Below are positions 1 to 7,918 of a stretch of 64,000 nt of DNA, piece by piece (within the stretch, counting starts at the first letter, position 1; the number at the start of each line of letters is the position of its first letter). The translations under genes were made by a program, and so were the position numbers. Below the pieces are notes generated by a model. It did not search any database. It was not told where the DNA came from and saw only the letters and a program-made list of their open reading frames with translations. This DNA comes from Microbacterium sp. APC 3901 (GTDB lineage Bacteria; Actinomycetota; Actinomycetes; Actinomycetales; Microbacteriaceae), in the NCBI RefSeq assembly GCF_030407765.1, contig NZ_JASDCU010000008.1, positions 1-64,000 on the forward strand, written 5' to 3'.

Positions 1-104
1 GCGGATCCCTCCTCCGGCGCCCCTGCACACGAGGTGAGCGCGACAGCGAGCAGCAGAGCGCTCAGAGCGGCGGTGGTGAAGCGGTTCATCGCGCGAGCCT
101 TCAT
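1..104 (-). CDS. Lipoprotein, N-terminal part only (cut by window start)
   Basis: Only the first ~34 codons are in the window. Read on the minus strand they give a basic N-terminus, a hydrophobic stretch rich in Leu and Ala, and a lipobox-like Leu-Thr-Ser-Cys followed by Ala-Gly-Ala-Pro. That is a signal-peptidase II pattern, so this is a secreted, lipid-anchored protein. The ATG at 104 lies 8 nt after the stop of the phosphatase gene, suggesting one transcript. A second in-frame ATG at 89 is an alternative start with an AAGG 8 nt ahead of it. The function cannot be judged because the mature part lies outside the window. Confidence 0.6.
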   Translation of the reverse strand, partial: MKARAMNRFTTAALSALLLAVALTSCAGAPEEGS

Positions 105-111
105 CAGGGGG

Positions 112-909
112 TCAGTCGTGCAGAAGATCGAGGAAGGCATCGTGGAGGACGCCGTTGGTGGCGAGTGTCGACAGATCCGAGATCGTCTCAGTGCCGTCGA
201 ATCCGGTCATCCGGCCGCCGGCCTCGCGCACGATCGGAACAGCGGCGGCGACGTCGAACTCCTTGACGCCGAACTCTGCGACCATGTCGATTCGTCCCTC
301 CGCGAGGAGCATGTAGGCATAGATGTCGCCGTACGCGCGATCGCGCCACACGCGGTCGGCGAGCTTCAGCAGCTGGTCGGTGTGCCCGGACTCAGCCCAC
401 TGGCTGATGCTCTGGAAGCTGACGCTGGCGTCGTCGAGCGACGCCACGGAGGACGCCCGGATCCGCCGCGGCTCGGCATCCGTCGCGGTCCAGGCTCCCG
501 AGCCGGCAGCCGCCCACCAGCGGCGTCCAATGGCGGGCATGCTGACCACGCCGACCTGCGGGACTCCGTCTACGGCGAGCGCGATCATGGTGCCCCAGAG
601 CGGCACACCGCGAAGGAAGTTGGCAGTGCCGTCGATCGGGTCGATGATCCACTGTCGGTGCGTGCTGCCCTCAGTACCGAACTCTTCGCCCAGGATGCCG
701 TCATCGGGCCGCTCGGTCGCGAGGACCGAGCGGATAGCCCGCTCGGTCGCGAGGTCGGCGTCCGTGACGTGCGAATTGTCGGCCTTGGTCGATATCTCGA
801 GGTCCGAACTGTCGAACCGGGGGAGAGACTGCGCGTCGGCGGCGTCGGCGAGTCGGAGAGCGAGTGCGAGGTCACGAGAGAGGTCGTCGACGCGGGGGGA
901 GGCGGTCAC
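112..909 (-). CDS. hisN: Inositol monophosphatase-family phosphatase, probably histidinol-phosphatase
   Basis: A 265-residue member of the Mg-dependent, Li-sensitive inositol monophosphatase superfamily. The metal-binding motifs are visible: Gly-Glu-Glu-Phe-Gly at residues 74-78 and Asp-Pro-Ile-Asp-Gly-Thr at 90-95, followed by an Asn-Phe-x-Arg-Gly-x-Pro segment that resembles actinobacterial HisN (last dephosphorylation step to histidinol). A further Glu-Phe-Asp-Val-Ala-Ala near the C-terminus fits the third metal ligand. The GTG start at 909 was chosen because upstream in-frame codons are low-complexity and the family normally begins here. The exact substrate (histidinol phosphate or inositol phosphate) is inferred from similarity only; no other his gene is nearby. 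Confidence 0.75.
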   Translation of the reverse strand: MTASPRVDDLSRDLALALRLADAADAQSLPRFDSSDLEISTKADNSHVTDADLATERAIRSVLATERPDDGILGEEFGTEGSTHRQWIIDPIDGTANFLRGVPLWGTMIALAVDGVPQVGVVSMPAIGRRWWAAAGSGAWTATDAEPRRIRASSVASLDDASVSFQSISQWAESGHTDQLLKLADRVWRDRAYGDIYAYMLLAEGRIDMVAEFGVKEFDVAAAVPIVREAGGRMTGFDGTETISDLSTLATNGVLHDAFLDLLHD

Positions 910-1056
910 GACTCCAGGATAACCGCCCAGACACGGGAGCCTGAGAGGGGGTGACTCGGGGCGACACGCGCGGCGAACGCGAAGGACCGGGCTCGATTTC
1001 GTCCGGCGGCGATCCGCTGGTAATGTAATTCCTCGGCCGGGGATTTCCCGGGCCAC

Positions 1057-1129
1057 GCACCTCTAGCTCAATCGGCAGAGCAACTGACTCTTAATCAGTG
1101 GGTTCTCGGTTCAAGTCCGAGGGGGTGCA
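1057..1129 (+). tRNA. tRNA-Lys (anticodon CTT)
   Basis: A 73-nt cloverleaf folds cleanly: 7-bp acceptor stem (GCACCTC with GGGGTGC), 4-bp D stem, anticodon stem ACTGA/TCAGT with loop CTCTTAA (anticodon CTT), and T arm CTCGG-TTCAAGT-CCGAG, discriminator A. The 3' CCA is not encoded. Confidence 0.96.
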
Positions 1130-1136
1130 CGGATCA

Positions 1137-1170
1137 GCCCTGATGACTCTCGCCAGTCGTCGGGGCTTTT
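1137..1170 (+). terminator. Rho-independent terminator after tRNA-Lys
   Basis: A 12-bp stem with two G-U pairs (arms starting at 1137 and ending at 1166), a 6-nt loop CTCGCC, then a CTTTT tail immediately downstream of the tRNA. Confidence 0.75.
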
Positions 1171-1235
1171 CTGCACCCACGGCGATGCCGAGGATCAGCC
1201 GTGAGGTGCGCTAGCGTGATGCAAACGCTAGGGGG

Positions 1236-1649
1236 ATGGCCATGCGGAGACTGCTGAAGGCCTGCGCCGCCGTGACGGTCGCGGCATCTCTCGCTCTGGG
1301 ACTGACGGGCTGTTACGCGGCAGAGAAGACGATCGACTACTCGACCTCGTCCGTCACCCTCGCGCCGGGAGAAGCCCTCGTGGTGGACTTCGGTGAGATC
1401 AATCGGACAGTCGGCGATGCGTGGGTGATCACTCGAGAACCCGACCCGGCTGTGCTCGGTCCCGGCGATGAACGGTCGCGGTACCTCGGTCAGGACGGCG
1501 AGACCGGTGCTCCGAGCGAGGTCTCGTATCGTTTCACACCGGTCGGTGAGGGGACCACGGTGATCCGGTTCGAGTACGAGTTCCGCGGTGCTGCTCCCTC
1601 AGACGCAGACGATCAGCGGACGGCCGAGATCACGGTGACCGTGAGATAG
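1236..1649 (+). CDS. Small lipoprotein, possible chagasin-like (I42) fold
   Basis: A 137-residue protein with a basic start, a hydrophobic core and the lipobox Leu-Thr-Gly-Cys (Cys near residue 26), so it is exported and lipid-anchored. The mature part is beta-rich, with a Gly-Asp-Ala-Trp motif near its middle and a Gly-Glu-Gly-Thr-Thr-Val-Ile-Arg-Phe-x-Tyr segment ending in Ala-Glu-Ile-Thr-Val-Thr-Val. This layout recalls the I42/chagasin family of cysteine-protease inhibitors, but the canonical NPTTGY motif is not intact, so the assignment is tentative. An AGGGGG precedes the ATG at 1236; an ATG at 1242 is also possible. It stands alone between tRNA-Lys and a convergent gene. Confidence 0.7.
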   Translation: MAMRRLLKACAAVTVAASLALGLTGCYAAEKTIDYSTSSVTLAPGEALVVDFGEINRTVGDAWVITREPDPAVLGPGDERSRYLGQDGETGAPSEVSYRFTPVGEGTTVIRFEYEFRGAAPSDADDQRTAEITVTVR

Positions 1650-1656
1650 CCGTCGC

Positions 1657-2130
1657 TCAGTCGACCGCTACGACTTCGCCGTCGGTGAGGTGCCGAAGGG
1701 TCTCGAAGGTGAGCGGCATCACCGTGTGCGGGTGCCCGGCTGCGGCCCAGATCTCTTCATGCTCGCGGAGATCCTCATCGATATACGTCCGCAATCGCGT
1801 CGGGTGTCCGACTGGGGCTACTCCACCGATCGCCTGCCCTGTGGCCTCGCGAACGACGGAGGCCGGTGCCATCGAGATCTCGGCGGCGCCGGTGCTGCGT
1901 GCCAGGACATCGGGATCGACCCGGTGTCCACCGCTCGTCATCACGAGAACCGGGATCCCGTCGGCGACGAAGACGAGGCTGTTCGCGATCGCGGAGACCT
2001 CGCATCCGATCGCGGCGGCTGCGTCAGGGGCGGTTCGCGCGGAGTCCGGCAGGATGCGGATCTCTGTCGTGACGCCGGCGTCGATGAGATGCTGCTGTAC
2101 GAGCCTGCTGCGCTCGGGGAGGTCGTTCAT
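1657..2130 (-). CDS. YbaK/EbsC-family aminoacyl-tRNA deacylase
   Basis: A 157-residue stand-alone editing domain of the YbaK/ProX superfamily, which hydrolyses mischarged aminoacyl-tRNAs (Cys- or Ala-tRNAPro in characterised members). Visible family features are Ala-Ala-Ile-Gly-Cys-Glu near residue 35, Ile-Ala-Asn-Ser-Leu-Val-Phe (catalytic-lysine region, here without a Lys), a Thr-Ser-Gly-Gly-His-Arg-Val-Asp strand, and the signature Ala-Ile-Gly-Gly-Val-x-Pro-x-Gly-His near residue 100. It starts at the ATG at 2130; longer in-frame sequence is non-conserved. The conserved Lys of YbaK appears replaced, so its specificity may differ. Confidence 0.8.
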   Translation of the reverse strand: MNDLPERSRLVQQHLIDAGVTTEIRILPDSARTAPDAAAAIGCEVSAIANSLVFVADGIPVLVMTSGGHRVDPDVLARSTGAAEISMAPASVVREATGQAIGGVAPVGHPTRLRTYIDEDLREHEEIWAAAGHPHTVMPLTFETLRHLTDGEVVAVD

Positions 2131-2164
2131 GACCCCACGGTAGCGACCGCGGCAGGCCCGCGTC

Positions 2165-3391
2165 TCACGCGGCGTCGCCCAGCAGGATCGCCTCGGCATC
2201 TTCGACGGCGGCGTCGTCGGGTTCATCGTCGATGTGCGCGAGGATCCTCCGTCCGAGGAACACCGTCAGCGCCGCGATCAGCACCGCTGCTGCGGCGACG
2301 AGATACGGGACCGTCGCGTCGAACGCGTGCCACAGGGCTGCCGCGAGAGGCGGAGCGATCGCTCCACCGAGGAACCGCACCGAGGAATACGCCGACGAGG
2401 CGACCGAGCGGGGCAGATCCGTCGCCTCCATCACGGCCTCCGTCAGCACGGTGTTCATCACGCCGAGCAGCAGTCCACCGATGACGATGCAGATCACGAG
2501 AGCGGTGGCCGATTCGACCAGGAGCCCGGCGACGATCAGATCGATGGCGAGAAGCGGGAGAACCGTGAGGATGACACGGGTGCGTGACATCCTGCGCATG
2601 AGCAGCGGCGCGACCCACACGCTCGTGACCGCGAGGGCGATGCCCCAGCCGAAGAACGTGAAGCCGATGCCCATCGCGCCGAAGCCCAGGGGGAACGGCG
2701 AGAAGGCCAGAAGGATGAAGAACCCGATGTTGTAGAAGAACGCCGCTGTGGCGAGCACCGCGAGAGCGGGGGTGCCGAGGGCCTTGAACGGCGCCGAGAA
2801 CGGAACAGGTGTGCGCTTCTCGCCCGGTCCGCGCAGCAGCACCAGGACGGCGAGGAACGCGATCGCCATCAGCACCACGACTCCGAAGAACGGTGCGCGC
2901 CAGCTCTGCTCGCCCAAGACGCCGCCCAGGAGCGGGCCGATCGCGATGCCGAGGCCGAGAGCCGCCTCGTACAGAACGATGGCCGCTGAGCTGCCCCCGG
3001 TCGCCGACCCGACGATGGTCGCCAACGCGGTGGAGATGAACAGGGCGTTTCCGAGACCCCACCCCGCGCGGAAGCCGATGACTGCGTCGACGCTTCCGCT
3101 GAGTGCACAGAAGAGAGCGAACACGACGATCAGTGCCAGCCCGATCAGCAGTGTCTTCTTCGCGCCGATGCGACTCGAGATCCAGCTCGTGACGAGCATG
3201 GCCAGTCCGGTGACCGCGAGGTAGCTCGTGAACAGCAGTTCGGTCTGGAACGGGCTCGCCTGGAGCGACTCGGCGATCGCCGGGAGGATCGGATCGACCA
3301 GTCCGATGCCCATGAAGGCGACCACGCAGGCGAAGGCGACTGCCCAGACCTGCGCGGGCTGCTTCCACACTGAGGTGGCGGGGGTGTTCAC
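2165..3391 (-). CDS. MFS transporter (12 TM, drug-efflux type)
   Basis: A 408-residue major facilitator with about 12 hydrophobic helices. An Arg-Ile-Gly-Ala-Lys-Lys follows TM2 at the position of the loop-2/3 MFS signature. Residues in TM5 (Leu-Gly-Ile-Ala-Ile-Gly-Pro-Leu-Leu-Gly-Gly) match motif C of H+-coupled drug antiporters, so export of a toxic compound is likely. The start is the GTG at 3391, overlapping the TGA of the MarR gene by 4 nt (GTGA). It is therefore translated with its regulator from one promoter and probably repressed by it. The acidic C-terminus (Glu/Asp-rich) is unusual but has no obvious meaning. The substrate is unknown. Confidence 0.85.
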   Translation of the reverse strand: MNTPATSVWKQPAQVWAVAFACVVAFMGIGLVDPILPAIAESLQASPFQTELLFTSYLAVTGLAMLVTSWISSRIGAKKTLLIGLALIVVFALFCALSGSVDAVIGFRAGWGLGNALFISTALATIVGSATGGSSAAIVLYEAALGLGIAIGPLLGGVLGEQSWRAPFFGVVVLMAIAFLAVLVLLRGPGEKRTPVPFSAPFKALGTPALAVLATAAFFYNIGFFILLAFSPFPLGFGAMGIGFTFFGWGIALAVTSVWVAPLLMRRMSRTRVILTVLPLLAIDLIVAGLLVESATALVICIVIGGLLLGVMNTVLTEAVMEATDLPRSVASSAYSSVRFLGGAIAPPLAAALWHAFDATVPYLVAAAAVLIAALTVFLGRRILAHIDDEPDDAAVEDAEAILLGDAA

Positions 3392-3825
3392 GCTGTAGCT
3401 CCTGTCGAGTCGGTGGTGGTGTGCGCTGCGAGGATCTCGGCGGCGCGCGTCAGGACGCGCCATTCGTCGGCATCGAGGTCGGCGAAGCGCGGTGCGAGAG
3501 TGTCGCGGAACTCCTCGCGCCATGCCTGCAGCGCGCGGGAGCCGGCGTTCGTGATGGCGACGGCGATCGCGCGGGAGTCCTCGGCATCGGGGGAGCGGAG
3601 CACGAGTCCTTCGCGCTCGAGATTGCCGATCAGCCGCGTCATCCCCGGTTGGGTCGTGCGCGCCGCGGCAGCGAGCTCTCCGACCCTTTTCGGCCCCGCT
3701 TGCTCGATCAGATTCAGCACCCGCCACTGTGCGGCGGGTGCGTCGTTGCCGGCATCCTGCGCGGCGATGCGGCCGAGCGCGTACCCCGAGAGCACGAGCG
3801 AGGGAATGACATCCTGGCGATTCAT
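3388..3825 (-). CDS. MarR-family transcriptional regulator
   Basis: A 145-residue winged-helix regulator. The HTH (around residues 35-80) reads Gln-Trp-Arg-Val-Leu-Asn-Leu-Ile, Gly-Glu-Leu-Ala-Ala-Ala-Ala-Arg-Thr-Thr-Gln-Pro-Gly-Met-Thr-Arg, and the wing has the typical Asp-x-x-Asp-Ser-Arg-Ala. It is first in a two-gene unit with the MFS exporter (4-nt overlap). The ATG at 3825 is preferred because TATACT at 3833-3838 lies 7 nt upstream, which would give a leaderless mRNA; no Shine-Dalgarno sequence is present. A near-perfect palindrome covers this start, indicating autorepression. Confidence 0.88.
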   Translation of the reverse strand: MNRQDVIPSLVLSGYALGRIAAQDAGNDAPAAQWRVLNLIEQAGPKRVGELAAAARTTQPGMTRLIGNLEREGLVLRSPDAEDSRAIAVAITNAGSRALQAWREEFRDTLAPRFADLDADEWRVLTRAAEILAAHTTTDSTGATA

Positions 3826-3851
3826 ACCAGGAAGTATATACCTGCTGGTAT
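3824..3851. promoter_or_regulatory. MarR operator overlapping a leaderless promoter
   Basis: A 28-bp palindrome with 24 of 28 symmetric positions, outer arms ATACCAG and CTGGTAT. On the minus strand it contains a -10 box TATACT (3833-3838), and the expected start of transcription falls on the A of the MarR start codon at 3825. A bound repressor would cover both the -10 box and the start site. Confidence 0.7.
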
Positions 3852-3864
3852 GCAAGGCGTCGAG

Positions 3865-4650
3865 TCAGCGTCGTGCGCCGGCGATCCGCGCAGAGAGCTG
3901 GTGCGCATGGGCGAGGAGCGTCCTGCCGAGGTCGCCGATCCGATCAGGCCCGAAGCGGAACCCGACGCCGGTCAGGCTCAGCGCCCATTCCGGCCGCCCA
4001 GACCGATCGAAGACCGCCGCGCCGAGCCCCCAGCTGCCCTCGACGATGAGCCCGGGGTTCACCGCGTAGCCTCGCTCCTTCGTCTCCGCGAGGCGAGTCC
4101 GCAAGCGGCGCGCGCCGTGTGATCGGCCCCACGCGGTCTCGAGGTCGGGATGCCGTTCGAGATACGCGTCCACATCGTGGTCAGGCAGGAAGGCCAGGAT
4201 GGCGAGTCCGGCGCTCGCCACGCCGAGCGGGAACCTGACGCCCTCGCTCAGCACGAAGGACCGAATTGGGAACGAGCCTTCCTCGCGAAGAAGGCACACC
4301 GTCTCGTCGGCCCTGCGTACGGAGAGGAAGGCGCTCTCCTCGGTCTTGACCGCCAGTGAGCGCACAATGTCCCGCGCGAGCGCGGTCACGTCGTAGCGAG
4401 CGGCCGCGACCGAACCCATGAGGAAGAGTTCCGGTCCCGGCATCCAGCGAGCACTGGACTCGTCGCGGTCGACCAGTCCTTCCGCGCGCAGCGCGGACAG
4501 AAGGCGATGCGCGGTGGAACGAGACAGCTCCGCGGAGCGCGCGAGATCCTGCAGAGACGCGCCGTCATGCCCGCTGGAGGTGACCAATCGGAGCAGCTTC
4601 GCGGCGCGGGCGATCGCCTGCGCTCCCGGAACGACAGCAGACGATTCCAT
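3865..4650 (-). CDS. IclR-family transcriptional regulator
   Basis: A 261-residue IclR-type regulator: N-terminal winged HTH (about residues 12-70, including Ser-Leu-Gln-Asp-Leu-Ala-Arg and Ser-Arg-Ser-Thr-Ala-His-Arg-Leu-Leu) and a C-terminal effector-binding GAF-like domain with the conserved Gly-Val-Ala-Ser-Ala-Gly-Leu-Ala region and Glu-Arg-Gly-Tyr-Ala-Val-Asn. It is transcribed away from the CoA-transferase/thiolase genes across a ~100-nt gap holding a perfect 10-bp inverted repeat, so it very likely controls them. IclR proteins next to such genes (for example PcaR) usually sense aromatic-catabolic intermediates, but the ligand here is not readable. Confidence 0.88.
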   Translation of the reverse strand: MESSAVVPGAQAIARAAKLLRLVTSSGHDGASLQDLARSAELSRSTAHRLLSALRAEGLVDRDESSARWMPGPELFLMGSVAAARYDVTALARDIVRSLAVKTEESAFLSVRRADETVCLLREEGSFPIRSFVLSEGVRFPLGVASAGLAILAFLPDHDVDAYLERHPDLETAWGRSHGARRLRTRLAETKERGYAVNPGLIVEGSWGLGAAVFDRSGRPEWALSLTGVGFRFGPDRIGDLGRTLLAHAHQLSARIAGARR

Positions 4651-4651
4651 A

Positions 4652-4682
4652 ATGTGGACGCTAAGCCCTGTGGCGTCCACAT
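4652..4682. promoter_or_regulatory. Putative IclR operator
   Basis: A perfect 10-bp inverted repeat, ATGTGGACGC and GCGTCCACAT, separated by 11 nt. It begins 2 nt upstream of the IclR start codon and lies 72 nt upstream of the CoA-transferase gene, so one bound dimer could control both directions. Confidence 0.7.
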
Positions 4683-4753
4683 CGCAAGAGTCGCCTTCCT
4701 TCCGGGGCTGCAGGGGCGGATGCTGGACAGGTACGTCATTCGAAGGAGCATGC

Positions 4754-5527
4754 GTGATCGACAAGCAGTGGGCGAGTGCCGCGGAGGCGGTCGCAGACAT
4801 CGAGGACGGTGCTTCTCTCGCCGTCGGAGGATTCGGACTCTCCGGCAATCCGATCGCCCTGATCGAGGCCCTGCTCGCGCAGGGTACGGCCGGACTCAGC
4901 ATCGTGAGCAACAACTGCGGGGTCGACGACTGGGGGCTCGGCATCCTGCTCGCCGCCGGACGCATCCGCAAGATGACGTCCTCGTACGTCGGCGAGAACA
5001 GGGAATTCGAGCGGCAGTTCCTCTCCGGCGAGCTCGAGCTCGAACTGACGCCGCAGGGAACGCTGGCCGAGAAGCTTCGCGCGGGAGGGTCGGGTATCGC
5101 GGCGTTCTTCACGCAGACAGGTGTCGGCACGCAGGTCGCCGAGGGCGGGCTTCCGCGGCGCTACAACCCCGATGGCAGCGTCGCGGTGGGGTCCCCGCCG
5201 AAGGACGTGCGCGCATTCGAGACGCCGGCAGGGACACGCGAGTATGTGCTCGAGGAGGCGATCACCACCGACTTCGCCCTGGTGCACGCGCTGGCGGGGG
5301 ACAGGCACGGGAATCTGATCTTCAACAAGGCTGCCCGCAACTTCAACCCGCTCGCGGCGATGGCCGGGCGGGTCTGCATCGCCCAGGTCGAACAGCTCGT
5401 CGAACCGGGCGAGCTGGACCCGGACCGTGTCCATCTGCCGGGTGTCTTCGTGCACCGCGTCGTCGAGGTCGGCACCGAGATCACGAAGCGCATCGAGCGC
5501 CGCACCGTCGCCGCGGAAGGAGTCTGA
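4754..5527 (+). CDS. scoA: 3-oxoacid CoA-transferase, subunit A
   Basis: A 257-residue alpha subunit of a class I CoA-transferase that moves CoA from succinyl-CoA to a 3-oxo acid. Family motifs are Gly-Gly-Phe-Gly-Leu-x-Gly near residue 25, [12 protein letters not shown], and Ser-Ser-Tyr-Val-Gly-Glu-Asn-x-Glu-Phe-Glu-Arg-Gln. These resemble the acetoacetate enzyme (SCOT/ScoA) most, although PcaI is close. The GTG at 4754 is chosen because GAAGGAG sits 5 nt upstream. The B subunit begins 1 nt after the stop. With the thiolase it would turn acetoacetate or 3-oxoadipate into acetyl-CoA plus acetyl- or succinyl-CoA. Confidence 0.88.
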   Translation: MIDKQWASAAEAVADIEDGASLAVGGFGLSGNPIALIEALLAQGTAGLSIVSNNCGVDDWGLGILLAAGRIRKMTSSYVGENREFERQFLSGELELELTPQGTLAEKLRAGGSGIAAFFTQTGVGTQVAEGGLPRRYNPDGSVAVGSPPKDVRAFETPAGTREYVLEEAITTDFALVHALAGDRHGNLIFNKAARNFNPLAAMAGRVCIAQVEQLVEPGELDPDRVHLPGVFVHRVVEVGTEITKRIERRTVAAEGV

Positions 5528-5528
5528 C

Positions 5529-6179
5529 ATGGCGCTCACACGCGACGAGATGGCCGCACGTGCTGCCGCAGAGCTGCGGGATGGCTCGTACGTCAATCTC
5601 GGCATCGGGCTGCCGACGCTCGTTCCGAACCACGTGCCGGAGGGCGTCACCGTCGTGCTGCAGTCCGAGAACGGCATCCTGGGGGTCGGGCCTTATCCGT
5701 CCGAGGACGCGGTGGACCCCGACCTGATCAATGCGGGCAAGGAGACGGTCACGGTTCTCCCCGGTGCCGCGTACTTCGACTCGGCGACGAGTTTCGGGAT
5801 GATCCGAGGTGGAAAGATCGACGCGGCCATCCTCGGCGCCATGCAGGTGTCCGCGACCGGAGACCTCGCGAACTGGATGATCCCTGGAAAGATGGTGAAG
5901 GGACCCGGCGGCGCGATGGATCTCGTGCACGGCGCCGCGCGTGTCATCGTCCTGATGGAGCACGTCGCGAAAGACGGATCGGCGAAGATCGTGCATGACT
6001 GCTCGCTTCCCCTCACCGGACGCGGCGTGGTCGACAGGATCATCACTGATCTGGCGGTCATCGACGTCACACCCGACGGCCTCGTCCTCGTCGAGCTCGC
6101 ACCGGGCGTCACGGTGGAAGAGGTCGTGGAGTCCACCGAACCGCCGCTCACCATTCCCGCAGAGATGCTCGACCGATGA
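5529..6179 (+). CDS. scoB: 3-oxoacid CoA-transferase, subunit B
   Basis: A 216-residue beta subunit. The catalytic glutamate that forms the CoA thioester is Glu47 in Ser-Glu-Asn-Gly-Ile-Leu-Gly; Gly-Ile-Gly-Leu-Pro-Thr upstream and [13 protein letters not shown] downstream are also family-typical. It follows subunit A directly and is followed closely by the thiolase, so the three form one operon. ScoB and PcaJ/CatJ cannot be told apart from sequence alone. The presence of the IclR regulator leaves the 3-oxoadipate option open. Confidence 0.88.
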   Translation: MALTRDEMAARAAAELRDGSYVNLGIGLPTLVPNHVPEGVTVVLQSENGILGVGPYPSEDAVDPDLINAGKETVTVLPGAAYFDSATSFGMIRGGKIDAAILGAMQVSATGDLANWMIPGKMVKGPGGAMDLVHGAARVIVLMEHVAKDGSAKIVHDCSLPLTGRGVVDRIITDLAVIDVTPDGLVLVELAPGVTVEEVVESTEPPLTIPAEMLDR

Positions 6180-6202
6180 ACCACGAGAACGGAGAGGCTG
6201 CG

Positions 6203-7405
6203 ATGAGCGCCCAGGACCACCCGAACGACCAGGATGTCGTCATCGTCGCCGCCGCGCGCACCCCGCAGGGGCGGCTCAAGGGGCAGCTGGCGACCTTCAC
6301 CGCGCCGCAGCTCGGGGCGTTCGCGATCTCGGGCGCGCTCGAACAGGGATCCATCGATCCGTCTGAGGTGGATGCCGTGATCGTCGGCCAGGTGCTGGCG
6401 GCCGGATCCGGCCAGAACGCCGCTCGGCAGGCGGCGATCGGAGCGGGCATCGGCTGGGATGTTCCCGCCCACTCCGTGAACAAGGTCTGCCTGTCGGGTC
6501 TCACCGCGATCATCGACGCGTCTCGCATGATCCGCACCGGGGACGCGGAGGTCGTCGTGGCAGCCGGGATGGAATCCATGACCAGGGCGCCGCACCTGCT
6601 CATGGGTTCACGCGACGGTTGGACGTACGGCAGCGTCGAGGTGCTCGACCATATGGCTCACGACGGTCTCACGGACGCCTACGACAGAGAGAGCATGGGC
6701 GCGTCGACAGAGCGGCACAACGCCCGCTACGACCTGACCAGGGAGGCGCAGGATCAGGTCGCGGCACTGTCGCATCAGCGCGCCTCGGCGGCTCAGGCAG
6801 CAGCAGTGTTCGACGACGAGATCGTTCCGGTGGCGGTGCCACAGCGTCGGGGGGAGCCGGTGCTCGTCACCGCCGACGAGGGGATCAGACCCGACACCAC
6901 GGTCGAGTCGCTTTCAGGGCTTCGGGCGGCGTTCGCCGAGGGCGGCTCGATCACGGCGGGCAACTCGTCTCAGATCTCCGACGGGGCTTCGGCGGTCGTC
7001 GTGACCACCCGTGGCATGGCGGAGGCCAAGGGATGGCCGGTCCTCGTCACGATCGGAGCGAGCGGCCAGACGGCAGGCCCGGACAACTCGCTGCAGGCCC
7101 AGCCCGCCCGCGCCATCGAGCGTGCATGCGAGAAGCAGGGGATCGTGCCTGCGGATCTCGACTTCGTCGAGATCAACGAGGCGTTCGGAGCCGTGGTCGC
7201 ACGATCGCAGGTCGAGCTCGGTCTGAGCAGCGACGTCGTCAACATCCACGGCGGCGGCATCGCGATCGGCCATCCGATCGGAGCATCCGGCACGCGGCTC
7301 GTCGTCCATGTCGCTCATGAGCTCGCACGCCGCGGTTCGGGCACCGCTGCCGTCGGGCTGTGCGGCGGCGGTGGTCAGGGCGAGGCGCTGATCCTCACAC
7401 TCTGA
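6203..7405 (+). CDS. Acetyl-CoA acetyltransferase (thiolase)
   Basis: A 400-residue type II thiolase that cleaves or condenses short 3-oxoacyl-CoA esters. All catalytic elements are visible: nucleophilic Cys in Asn-Lys-Val-Cys-Leu-Ser-Gly (Cys96 from this start), Ile-Asn-Glu-Ala-Phe-Gly, His in Gly-Gly-Gly-Ile-Ala-Ile-Gly-His-Pro-Ile-Gly-Ala-Ser-Gly, and the second Cys in Leu-Cys-Gly-Gly-Gly-Gly. The ATG at 6203 is preferred because GGAGAGG lies 5 nt upstream. An ATG at 6176 overlaps the scoB stop (ATGA) and would add 9 residues. The Met-Thr-Arg-Ala-Pro-His-Leu-Leu segment looks like acetoacetyl-CoA thiolases rather than PcaF. Confidence 0.88.
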   Translation: MSAQDHPNDQDVVIVAAARTPQGRLKGQLATFTAPQLGAFAISGALEQGSIDPSEVDAVIVGQVLAAGSGQNAARQAAIGAGIGWDVPAHSVNKVCLSGLTAIIDASRMIRTGDAEVVVAAGMESMTRAPHLLMGSRDGWTYGSVEVLDHMAHDGLTDAYDRESMGASTERHNARYDLTREAQDQVAALSHQRASAAQAAAVFDDEIVPVAVPQRRGEPVLVTADEGIRPDTTVESLSGLRAAFAEGGSITAGNSSQISDGASAVVVTTRGMAEAKGWPVLVTIGASGQTAGPDNSLQAQPARAIERACEKQGIVPADLDFVEINEAFGAVVARSQVELGLSSDVVNIHGGGIAIGHPIGASGTRLVVHVAHELARRGSGTAAVGLCGGGGQGEALILTL

Positions 7406-7409
7406 GAAG

Positions 7410-7688
7410 TCAGCGCTTGAGGGGCTTGATGCCCTTCGACTCCTTCTTGGCCTGCTTCTCGTATTCCCGCTGCTGCTTCGCATAGACGGGGGAGTCGGGC
7501 GAGACGGGGCGTCCCTGCTTCGCGCGCCGGGTGTCGATCACCGCGCCGATCGCGAGGGCCAGGCTGATGCCCCAGCTCACCCACGCGAGCGCAGACCTCC
7601 ACGTGAGCTGCGTGTCGCGGGAGCCGCGGAGCAGGGTGGTTCCCGTCATGATCGCGCCAACGAGTCCGGTTCCCGAGAGGTAGTTCAT
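7410..7688 (-). CDS. Small membrane protein of unknown function
   Basis: A 92-residue protein with two hydrophobic segments (around residues 4-20 and 28-50) and a strongly basic, Lys/Arg-rich C-terminal tail containing Tyr-Ala-Lys-Gln-Gln-Arg-Glu-Tyr-Glu-Lys-Gln. I do not recognise the family. It is convergent with the thiolase gene, 4 nt away. It looks real because the frame is intact and the membrane/tail layout is coherent; related small membrane proteins are common in actinobacteria. Confidence 0.6.
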   Translation of the reverse strand: MNYLSGTGLVGAIMTGTTLLRGSRDTQLTWRSALAWVSWGISLALAIGAVIDTRRAKQGRPVSPDSPVYAKQQREYEKQAKKESKGIKPLKR

Positions 7689-7918
7689 ACCCTCACGCTA
7701 CCTTCCGAGGGCCACGCGGCGCTCAGCCTTGACAACCGGACGAGGATTCTGTCAGGCAGGTGCGCAGTGGGCGACCATTCAGTCGCTGTTCCGGAGCGCA
7801 GGATACAATGGGCGAGTCGCGGCTCGCCCGCGGCCGCAATCCGTGTATCTACCGGCCGTCGGCTTTCCGGCGGACAGCGGCGGCACCCGACCCCGCGTCT
7901 GCGGACGCGCGAGAGCCC

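Noticed and set aside
34..954. Long plus-strand frame opposite the phosphatase gene
   Set aside because: It is the antisense of the HisN-like gene, low in hydrophobic residues and rich in Arg/Gly/Asp, with no family motif; such shadows are usual at high GC.
7810..7829. GGGCGAG/CTCGCCC hairpin as a terminator or small RNA
   Set aside because: Short stem, no T run and no gene ending just before it; it may be chance in GC-rich DNA, so it is only mentioned with the MFS gene.
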